64,000 bases of DNA from Moringa oleifera (Eukaryota > Streptophyta > Magnoliopsida > Brassicales > Moringaceae). Both the position numbers and the translations under genes were made by a program. Under the pieces are notes generated by a model. The model was not told the DNA's origin. It did not search any database and saw only the letters and a program-made list of their open reading frames with translations. Of this stretch, positions 13,324 through 24,500 are shown in pieces (the first letter of the stretch is position 1; the number at the start of each line of letters is the position of its first letter). The stretch covers positions 1,986,501-2,050,500 of the forward strand of contig JAJFZO010000034.1 in assembly GCA_021397835.1 (NCBI GenBank), written 5' to 3'.

Positions 13324-13351
<28 letters not shown>
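13324..13351. repeat. (GA)14 tract upstream of PHO1 TATA box
   Basis: A perfect AG run lies just upstream of the probable PHO1 TATA box, so GA tracts flank the core promoter on both sides. Confidence 0.9.
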
Positions 13352-14757
13352 CCGTGTGGAGAAGTGGCGAGTCAGCTTTTTCATTAATGGCAATTTTGTT
13401 TTCTTACAGATGATCTGAAAGTGCTAAAAAGAAAAACGAAGTCGTGGTTTAAAGAGTTTTTATAAAAGAAAAAAAATTGTTTTAAACCTTTTTATAAATA
13501 TTATTTTCAAAAATAGCTATCCTAATTAATATATACATTTTTAATTTAAATACATGAAATAATATTACATAATTATTAAACAAGTAATTTATTTATTTTT
13601 AATCTTAAACACATTTAAAGTTGAGCAATACATACTCCATCATTGAATATGGACCGATTACAACCTTTTTACATATAGGTTATAATGATTGATTTTTTTT
13701 TATTTTTCAAAATTTTAAAGCATTTTTCCCAAATCTTCAATGCTCATAGCTCGTCTCATTTTTTTTTTATTTTTTTTATTTCTCTCATATTTTATCTTGC
13801 ATCGTCAAAAATTTCATCTTTTCATCGTCGATGAAATAAATTAGAAATTTTATTTTTTTTATATTTTTATATTTTTTATTTTTTTATTGTATTGCTCCAA
13901 ATTTTTTTACATTATTGATAAAATTAATTTTTACACATCACATCACCGTAAGTCAATCTCAAAAATTATCATTAAAAAATTTCGAAAGCCATCATCGATG
14001 AATCTCAAAATCATAGTCGATGAATATTGAAATTATCGCTGATGAATTTCGAAACTCATCTTTGAATTATTTTCAATCGTAACTCATTTTTTATTAAAAC
14101 TCATTTTTAACGTAAATCATTTCTTTTTTTTGGTTTTTCACATTCCCACTTTTTTTTTTGGCGTTGTCACCTTCACCTTCGCAACTTCACCTTGTCTTGT
14201 CAACTTAATTTTGTGCAAAAAAAAATTACTATGCAAGATCCATCAAAGCCTATATTGAGCATCTATTAGTGAAGGTATAGGGGAAAGTTTTGTATAAATT
14301 TTATTTTTTTAACATCATATGCATCAAATAGGAAGGGGCTTTGAAAAAATACATTAGATTTTATTATTATTTTTTATCATTTGTAGTGATATTTTGGTTA
14401 AGAGTTTGGGTTTTATGAGCTATATGAATAATGTGTTTAATTTTTTAAAATTATATATAAACTATATGCATATTTAGATGACAAAGAAATTTTATGCAGT
14501 AATGATTTTTGAAAGTTTGATCAGTCATTTTTTTTTTCTTTTTATTTAGATGGATTTAAAGACAACCATATACAATGACAAGAAAGTTTAAATTTTGGAT
14601 ATGAATGAATTTATAATTTATCTTTAACATATAATATACTCGCATTGAATATGAATATAAGTATAAAGTTCACTGTTGGTAATAATTTTTTTAATTTTTT
14701 AATCATTCACTCTCTTTTTTGAAACATCAAACAAAAAATAAAAAAATTATTAATTTA

Positions 14758-15283
14758 TATTTAAGATAAAGATTTCATAAAACTCTAATGTATATTACCA
14801 ATCAAACTTTCATGTTCAAAAAGTAACAAATTAAACTTTCATCTATCAACTTGGTCTAAATTGAATTTTGTCAAAAAATTTAAAAATTAAGTGTATTCAA
14901 ATTGAAGATTTTATAAAACAAATTTTGACTTGAAATTTTCATGGATGTAAAGAAATATTCAAGCTACCGTTACAAAAAGTTTCATAATTTTTTGAATAAT
15001 TATATTATTTTTAAATTTTTTGACATTACAATTTTTAAAAAAACTATATTTTTAGTGCACATAAAATTATGAAACTTTTTTGTGATGGTTGTTTGAATTT
15101 TTATTTTTTTTATATTTTTAAAATTCATTATATAAGATCTTCAATTTGAATACTTTCAATTTCATATTTTTTAATAAGGTTAAATTTAGACTAAATTGAT
15201 AGATTAAGATTCGATTTGTTACTTTTTAAATTTGATTGGTAACTTAAGACAAATATCAAGGTTTTATAAGACATTTACTCTTG
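14758..15283. mobile_element. Fold-back MITE-like element, copy 1 (526 bp)
   Basis: The left arm (about 14764-15003) and right arm (about 15062-15290) are inverted copies of one another around a loop of about 60 bp. A matching block is GTATTCAAATTGAAGAT in the left arm and its reverse complement near 15139. The unit is flanked by identical 10-bp direct repeats, TATTAATTTA, at 14748-14757 and 15284-15293, which look like a target-site duplication. Long inverted arms and a 9-11 bp duplication fit Mutator-like non-autonomous elements. There is no coding capacity. AT-richness weakens the duplication evidence, but the inverted repeat itself is clear. Confidence 0.7.
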
Positions 15284-15474
15284 TATTAATTTATTATTTA
15301 TTTAGTTTATGATTTAAAGTATTGGATAATTATTAAGAATTTAAGTGAATTTTATATTTTTTAGTTTTTTAATTTTTTAAAAAAATTAAAGATGCGAAAA
15401 AAGAATTTATGATGTAACAACTTAATTAGTTATCAAATCAAGAACAATTAAATAGTAAAATAATATAAATTAGG

Positions 15475-15840
15475 ATGTGTTGGATAAGAATAAGAAGAAT
15501 ATTAAGAAATGTAGTTAAGAAAATTAAGCTATGTTCATATTTGTTATTTTGTAACTATCTTAATTTATTTTCTAATCTTGACTTATAATTATTTTATTCT
15601 TTATTTTGTATTAATTTGTTTCTTCATTTAAATTTATATTGATTTTTATTTTTTACTTATTTATTTTTAGATAAATTATGATATGTTTGATAAGGATAAA
15701 AAGAATATTAAGGAATTTAGTTGAGAAAATTAAGAAATGTTCATATTTGTTATTTTGTAACTATCTTAATTTATTTTCTAATTTTAACTTATAATTATCT
15801 TGTTTCTTATTTTGTGTTGGTTTGTTTACTTATTTTATAC
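15475..15840. repeat. Two-copy direct repeat, period 206 bp
   Basis: A block containing GTTCATATTTGTTATTTTGT starts at 15533 and recurs at 15739. Similarity extends over roughly 160 bp on each side of the offset. Copies are about 15475-15640 and 15681-15840. Confidence 0.75.
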
Positions 15841-17096
15841 TTATTTATTTGTTTTCTTATTTTGTATATATTTACTTTGTATTAATTTAAGCTAAATTTT
15901 GTTTACAAAATTAATTGATGTAATAATTTTATCTCCTAATGGATTGATTGTATTTTTAATATAAATTATTATATTTTTATTTTAATATTTTTACTTATTT
16001 AGTTATATTGATATGTGTGCACTACATAGTAATTCATATAGCTTAGTTTAACAAAGAGTCGATGAGTTTGATAGTAATCTGTAACCATGGTTAGTATTGT
16101 ATATGAGAATATTGTTAAGATGATTAAAAAATTTTATTGATGAATATTATTAGGATGTTAAAAAAAATTATGCCATATGTATGTTACTAATGAATGCTTG
16201 CATTCAATGTTGACTTATGTAGAATTGTTATTTATCAATGTGTTATTGTAATTTATAGATTTGTATTAGTGAAATGTGATAATGAATAATGATTTATAAA
16301 TGCATGGCAGTACTAGAAAGTTTTCATTTTTTCATAGATGACAGAGAATAACAAGATTTTTATGGCGCAGTGGTTAGATGGTTCTGTTATTAAATTGATC
16401 ATTGACAAAATATCATTAAATTTTACTAAGTTGAATATTATGTGAATCCCAAAATGCATCATTATTTTTATACATGTCAATGCAGTTCATGTCACTTGAG
16501 TTGTGATAGATTAAACTTTATTTTTAGAGAGGTCTTTCAAATATGATTACTTGTTACATTATATGCATACTGCATTTGTTTGAATTACGTTGAATGTGTT
16601 GTTGACAACAGCGATCATGTTGTTGACAACACTGATGATACATTTTGAATTTGCGATAAAAATTTGGTAGATTAAAAGACTTGACAATATATCTATTTTA
16701 TATGTCACACTTTTATATTTATTTTAGTTGATTTTATTTTTATATAAAATTTTTTTAACCAAGTTGAGCAAACATAATGATTCATTTAGTTATTTATATG
16801 CATTTATTGAAATGACAGTTAATTTTTTTACTTTAGATAAAAAATTTACTATTAACTTGGTTAATTTACTTTAAGACAAAAAATAACACTTTAGATCCGA
16901 TTAAAATTATTTTAAATGAAATTAACTATTAATTATGCTATAAAATTATAATAAAATTTTTTTATCACTACGAGAATAGAGAATAAATAACTATCATCCT
17001 ATCAATATTTATTTTTGCAGATTGCTAGACCAAATACAAGTTGATACAATTGCATAATACATGATCCAAAATAATTATAGTTACACACAATACAAC

Positions 17097-17190
17097 AAAA
17101 TATTTAGCTCATCGTCAAAAAACTATAGATAAAATATTTAGCTCATCGTCAAAAAACTATAAACAAAATATTTAGTTCACTATCAAAATA
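17097..17190. repeat. 34-bp tandem repeat, about 2.7 copies
   Basis: The unit AAAATATTTAGCTCATCGTC followed by AAAAAACTATA occurs at 17097-17130 and 17131-17164. A third, diverged partial unit runs to about 17190. Confidence 0.85.
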
Positions 17191-17520
17191 TTGAATTTGT
17201 AACTTCATTTCACTAATTTTAATAAAGGTGTCTAACTTATTTTCATAATTCGCATCGTCAGTATTCAAAATTCATTGCAATTTCTCTAATAACTTCTTGT
17301 AAGTGCAACTCCTTGGGACCAACACACATTTCTTTTGGGTAATAGTGCCAAAATATATACAGTTCAAACTATTCTCATCTTGTTTTTCGTTGAATGATAC
17401 TAATACTCTAATATCGTCATTTATACTTCATCATGATTAAAATAAAATTTATTAACACAGTAATAACCTTTGCAACCACTCTGTATTGTTAGAGATAATG
17501 TGTTCAAATTAGTTAAAATA

Positions 17521-17957
17521 GACAACTATGACATTTGTTAAATATATAGTACGTTAGCTCAGAAAAATTTACTATCGTTAGACACATCACTACTATCACA
17601 CATAATTCATTATCAATACAAAGAAAATAACTATTACTCAGAATGACTAGCCAAACATGTACAGAACCAACATACATATGCATATTTCGTTTATAAGATT
17701 TACTGCATATTCATATAATATTAAATTCTTAAAAAAATTATAAGTTCCTAGCATGAGTTTAGCGTAGAGTCTAAAAAATGACAACTATGATATTTGCTAA
17801 ATACACAGTACATTAGCCTAGATAAAATAACTATTATTCAAAATGATTAGCTAGATACACATAAAACAAACATGCATTTACCATATTTCATTTTTAAGAG
17901 TTACTATATAACATTAAATCCTTTTTAAAAAAAAGTTCCCAACATGAGTTTAATGTA
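17521..17957. repeat. Two-copy tandem repeat, offset 259 bp
   Basis: The first unit, about 17521-17773, starts GACAACTATGACATTTG and ends near a TAGCATGAGTTTAGCGTAG block. The second, 17780-17957, repeats the start and end with about 10-15% changes and an internal deletion of about 70 bp. Probably transposon debris. No coding sequence is seen. Confidence 0.7.
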
Positions 17958-20900
17958 GTATTGAAAATCACACAATTGGACTTACATGGACATACAAAAA
18001 AATGAACCGAGCTATAATATGGCTCAGAAAACGTATCCTAAGTTTTCCTTTTTTATACATGAACTCATACATGACCAAAAATTTTAACAAACCTAAAAAT
18101 TATATGGCTTTAAGCCTTGGTTGGCTCTCTAACCTCACAAGAAACCCATGAACCCATCAATAGGAAGAAAAGTGGATAGAAAGTGATGAATCATCTACTG
18201 TAAGTTTGGACAAAAATTTCAAGGGATCTATGTAGTCTTATTATCCATTCTTCACTGTGTTGATTGTTTCTCCCGTCAAATGCCAACAATCAAAGCATTA
18301 AAGCCACCTTATATGATGTGAAATTTTCACTAGTAAACACATGCAAGTCACCCTAAAAAATGTTAAATCCTAATCAATTTGTGAAAAAATCTAAAAAATA
18401 TGATCGGAGAATGAGGTTGCTCCCACAGAATTAATGGAGAAGTAAGTCAGAGAGGAGGAAATAAGTTTATGATGAGCAAAAGAAAAGAAATGTAAAGGTT
18501 GTGCTAATGCTTGAGTGACAGTACAGTACAATAAAGTATATTATTCTGTTTATACTGTTAAGGAAAAATGTTATCTTATGCCAACATGTAAATAAAGGCA
18601 ATATGATCTTCACAACAAAAAACAAAAGTGGTAAAACTCCTCACAATGATAAAAAAAGGTTAAAAATATAAAATTTATTAAAATTAAGTTGGTTTTATGA
18701 TGAAAAAAATTTTGTAAGCTAATTTCATCACTTAGCTTAAAAAAACGGTGGTTACGTTACTTTCTAGTGATCAAACAATCAATCTTTGTAGAACTTTCTT
18801 CTATGTTACTTCATTTTGGCATTCAACTAAACATACTCATATGAACTGTTTAGTTAATCAAGCTAAATCAACCAAATATAAAATGATTCATCAAACAAAT
18901 TATTTTTCTTGGATTTTGCAGTATAATGTTTATAAGAATAATTAAAATTAAATGAAATTAATTTATTTAATGGGAAGAAGTTAATCCTTTCATCAAATCA
19001 CATAATGCTTATGAAATTATGATCATCATTTATATAAAATATAAATATCGACATGATTATAATTTGAAATCATAATACATATTATATATTCAAAATTTTC
19101 TTCAATTAATGATGGACAATTGCAAATAAATTAAAAAATAATTGATAATTCACAAAGCCGTCACACATTGCTTTACATGTCAAAAGCCAATTTAGACAAT
19201 TCGAAACCTTTGGTTTCTTAATATTATCTTTAGATGTAACCAATTAAACGTGGCATATTTTTCATCTTAAATTATAAAGTAAATGAACATATCATTAAAG
19301 TACCACGGCAACATCAAAATAAAGCTTCTATTCAAAGCCGCGGAGCTATATATTTTCTTAAAATAATATAAACAGAATTTGCGCCGTGACATTTCTCACC
19401 AAAATTCCCACTAAAGACTTTGAAACTACAAAGATCTGATTGGGTTTATTTTAAACAAATCCAAGCATCATACCATGTTTGGTGATTTTCCAATATTAAC
19501 TCATAAAATTAGTGTCCCGAGCATATTTCTCTTGCTAGGTGCAAGATGGATTATGCTTGATGGCATTCCCAGGCATCCATTAATAATTTGCATTAATTAA
19601 GGGGGACTTTACACCTAGGAGAGGCTGATATATGGTCTTAGCTTTACTTCCATTTTTGTCCAAGCTTATATGTGCTCAAAATAACGCGTTTGAAGATGAA
19701 ACCGGTACTAGATACAAGCTGCATCTAATCCACATAAGGCATTACTCTTTGCACTAATCCAAAAGATTTTGCATACACGTCATTAGAGCTACAGTGGATC
19801 ATGACGAGTACCATTTGTTAGATCTTAATAGAGTTAGGGAAAGAATTTCAGGATTAATTTGGCTCTTGAGTCAACAAGTAGATTACCATATGCGCCAGTC
19901 CTTTTCGAACAAGAAAGAAAGGAAAGAACATAATCCAAGTGTAGAGAGAAGGCTTGCAAATAAAACTTTATTGAATCAAAAACATTCACATAAAAGAGGT
20001 TAACGGAACTAAATGACCATATAACAACGAGTTGCAAGTTTTTTTGGACAAAGTTTGTTTAGTGAATGAGGTAAAATGACGATGAATTAGCACTTGCGAT
20101 CATGTGCTGAAAATAAATTCATAGCTGGGTTACTTTTATTATTAACACTTTGTACTTGTGCATAACTTTGAAAACCACATCAAATTAATGGACACACTAT
20201 ACTAATCAAGAAGATCACATGCATTAGAGCCATATCCATGAAGATCTGTATTCATCCCGGTCTCTCATAATTGACATTGGGATTGAATTATAAAATGTGT
20301 TTGGGAACTATACCCTTTATTTGATTCATGGAGTAACAATATAAAATATGGAGTGCTGTTTGGTGAGAATTAGTTTAGCCATTTGATTGGGTCCTTTAGG
20401 AGAGGGCCTAAAAAGAGTATATTCTCTGGTATAAGGTATCTACATAGAGAATATTCCTAAGAAAGAAATGTATTGAAGGATCCGTATATAAATGGGGAGG
20501 GCAAAGCACTTGAAAAAGATTAGCTAAATTAAGTCTAAGATGGGACTTGATGCAAGCCACCCATCATTCTTTAAGCATTACATGCTAACTCATCTTCCAC
20601 CTCCCACAGCAATACTAACACAAGTTTCTGCTTAGCTTCTTGTCATTGATGTGTCTGGTGTGTGTAATGTGTTACCCTTTTCATCTTTGAAAAGTAGTAG
20701 GTCTTTCTTCCTTATCACCCAAAACAGAAGGTCACATTGGCATTTCCTTTTTAAAGTGTCAAAAGGTAACAAAAATCAATTATGTGCTGCATTTTTCTAA
20801 GTGGGCATCCAATTGTTTGTTCAATTAGATCTTCATAAGAACAATTTCCTTTGAAAAGAAGATTTGCTTGTCAAATATTTTCTATATAACTGTGTCACAT

Positions 20901-21371
20901 CTAGGAATTTACATGATTTGGTTTCTCCGCTGTCCATGGGCTTTGATTTCGAGACAAATTGATCTATGGTTATAAATCTAATTGATAAATTCATCTTGAG
21001 TTGAATTATGCAAAGACCCTTTTCTTTCTTTTAGGCAAGAAAACATCTCTTTTTTTTTTTTGGCTTTCTTTGTGTGATTATGGGCACGTAGTAAATGACG
21101 TAAGGTAAATACTTTTGTGATTTAATTAGTAGTCAATTTGCTCTAGCAACAGTCATTACCCTTTTTCTTTTTTTAATCCCGGAAAAGCAGTATCCGCAGC
21201 TTCTACTTTAAGAATCCGTGGCCATTAATTCAATGTTAGTGGGGTAACAAATTAAGAACCAAAACCCAATGATATAGTAGGAAAATGAATGCTAATTAGT
21301 GTCAACGTGTGGAGCGAATTAAAGACACTAATCATTAATTAATCAAAGTAAGGTATCAACAAGGAATTGAA

Positions 21372-21590
21372 TCAGAGGCTGACATGGCACAGAACTAGGA
21401 GTGGAGAGTGTACCACTGCGTGGGAACACGTGTATAGATTCTTTGCCAGAGAGGAGAAGTGAAGGGCAGAGGGGCTCTAGAGAGGATCCGAGACTGTGGA
21501 GAAGTTGTTTTCTACAGTGGGTGTTGAAGACAAAGGCACTGCTTTTAGTGGGATTTGCTGATCATATTAACAAGCGTGGAGCCTAATTAA
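21372..21590. other. Less AT-rich island with a G-box
   Basis: This 220-bp stretch is clearly richer in G and C than the several kb around it. It contains the palindrome ACACGTGT (CACGTG core at 21427-21432), a bZIP/bHLH binding motif. A 61-codon ORF (21401-21586, +) covers it but resembles nothing I know. It may be a distal regulatory element or the exon of a non-coding RNA. Confidence 0.3.
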
Positions 21591-24500
21591 CTTGTCTATT
21601 TAGTACTCTTTTTCTTCTTTTTTTAAGTTTAGTGTGTGCATGACGTTGCAACAATTCATCCTTTGTGTTCTCCCACTAAGACTATAGCTTATAGGGGACC
21701 CGTCTCTTGAAGGGCAATTTGCAGAAAGAAAGATTAGGGTTTTTGACTCTTTACAGATTATGCACCACATATGGCTGCACAACTAAGCTGATAGTGATGG
21801 TAACATGGGTTTCCACAAGAGTCTTGTTAACTTTGATTGTAGAATTTTATTTATTGTGGAGCTCTGGACATTCTCTCAAATGGATCTAAATTCCACCAGA
21901 ACACATATCGGATGATTCATATCCACTGATTTGTATTAACGGATATGTTGTTGTTTTAAGGTACAAATATTATTTGTTTTCAAATTTGTTAACGTTTTAA
22001 AGATGAAACTACTGGCAATTTTGTGAAATGAATTTGCAAAAAATTACTAGCTTAATTAATTAACATATAATTAATATCTTGCCGGACATGTTTTAGTGTT
22101 ATAAAGAATTAGATGTCTACCTTTTAGTCAAGTTGGAGAAGAAGAATATAAAAGATCTCTGTACTTTTTGATAAACTTATAGGATTATTATTGTAGGGCA
22201 TTATCTCAAAAGAACCCCTTAATCTTGGGAGAGAGATTCATAATGGCTTCATCCCCTTTAATTTAAATTTAGTAGTGCATAAGGACAAATAAGGTGCCAT
22301 AACTTCTTAGATGGAAGATCTAACAGTGAAAATGACTCTGTCTATGCTGTAAGATTCGCATAAACTATATCTATATAGATATATGGCGTTCATTATCACC
22401 TTCCCCGGCTAAATTAACAAGATGAAGAACTTAATGCAAATCCCACTAATCCTCCTATCTTGATTAATTTTTTAGTATTTCTTGTTATGGTGGTGAGTTA
22501 ATTTCTTTTTTGAATTCTTCTAACTTTCTTTAGGGTTTTTAGTGCTTAATTATATAAATATTTATTTTAAAAAATAAGCTGTCAACTTACATTATAAGGT
22601 GTGCCATCCATGAAAAGCTGCATGGACATACAGTAGTGGATATGGAATTGCCTCCTTTGATCTTTCTCTTTCTCTTTCTCTCCGATCGACAACCAAAACT
22701 CCACAATCTGATTAAAGGATTCGTGTTTGAATTTCAGACAACAAGTTATTTAGATAGAATGGCATTTGAATTTCGGGACCAAATTAAAGATTTCTGAATT
22801 AAATATTACATATTGTGGATCCGTATAACATATTCTAATTAACATACAACATATATAAATATTCAAATCGGAAACATTTTTTATATGAAAATTTTGCCCT
22901 AAATTTGTCTGATTTGGGCATTAATCGCATGCCCTATCAGAGCAATATGACCTTAATTACATGGATTAGTAGAATTGTGAGTCACAACTCCACTGCCACC
23001 TAATTTTTTTAGAATTTCAAGCTTCATGTGCTAAGCATGCCATCGATCTCCCTCTATGAGCTTAACCTAGATTCCGGTAGAGGATCGAAGGTTGGGAAAG
23101 ACTGGGAAAATTAAAAAAAAATAAAAATAGATCCTATTAGACGAGCTTGATCGGCAATATCATAAAAATATTGATGAAGTAAAGTTTTAAGTACTCCTAC
23201 AATATTGCTCTAATTTTATTTTTTTTTTGAATTGTACGATATGATTTTATATGGGCATACATGATTGTGACGAAAAATACTAATTTTTACTAATCCAAGC
23301 TTTTCAAAATCGATATGATATTACAATTTGACCTTAAGTTAATGCTTGATCAAATTGCCTAGCTAATTAATTCAACGTTCCTAATGTTCACTATGGTTAT
23401 AATTTTCCATTTCCTTCATTCTTTGGTGATCTAATTGGTGATTTTGATGTACTTATACTATAAAGCAAATTAACATCATTAAAGCGATTATGCACATCTG
23501 CCTACTAGGTACGTACTAACTACAATTACGTAAATACTATAAATTGTGAAGTAGTTCGGTATAAGGTGTGACATGACATTTCTTGAAATGAATCCGTAAA
23601 TTAAAACATGTTTATAAAACAAATATTAATGTAGAAACAAGTTTATTTATATCCACTAGTTGCATAAATTCTTCGGTCATGAGGTCATTTTTTCTGTCTT
23701 TTTATCCTAATTTAGTGGGTTTGGAAGAAAAATGGGAAAATGAAGATGACAAAATCCTTTGCCAGCGCATGATTACCATGGAAAAAAAAAAAAAAAAAGA
23801 GGATTAGGGTTTTTTCAGGTCAATCGGCTCTCTTACTCGATGAAGGGAGAGTGATAAAAAAAAATGCTCAAAAGTCATATATATGTTGTGATGGGTGGAT
23901 TTGGGATTAATTAAGTATAAAAGAAGAATGATTAATTATATAGAAATAAACACAAAGAACACATGACATCAAAGGCTTAAAACCTATAGCAATACACCTA
24001 CACACGCAAACAAGTGAGGATCATGTGCTTTCCGATAAACAAAAGAAGAAATTAATTCAAGGAAAATACACCCACTAAACGATGAAAGTGATATTAATTG
24101 AGATAATCTTTTGATGAACAAAGACCAACACTTGTTGTTTAATCCACTAATACCAATCAATACATCATCGTAATTGATTTTCATTAGAAATAATTAATAG
24201 AAACTGATGAACTAATTTAGTGAACTCAAGAAGCAGAGAGGCTCTAGATTATGATAAAACTCTTACATATAGTTAATGATTCTCTAATAAACTAAAAAGT
24301 ATATAAAATTATGGAAATGGATAGAGGCAGCTAAGATGTAAGAAGTAAAGCAAAAAGCAAAGAAAAGGCAGATTCCTTGTTACAAGAATGGTATTTTAAG
24401 GGGACATAATATTTGACACAAGGGCTGCTGCTGCTTCTAGGGCATAGTTTGAACGGTCTATATTGCTGTCTCTCTGTATCTTTAAAGTAGAACCAGATGC

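Noticed and set aside
13162..14500. P1BS phosphate-response sites (GNATATNC) expected upstream of PHO1
   Set aside because: None found by eye; the nearest, GTATATAG at the TATA box, lacks the final C. Only one W-box core was noted.
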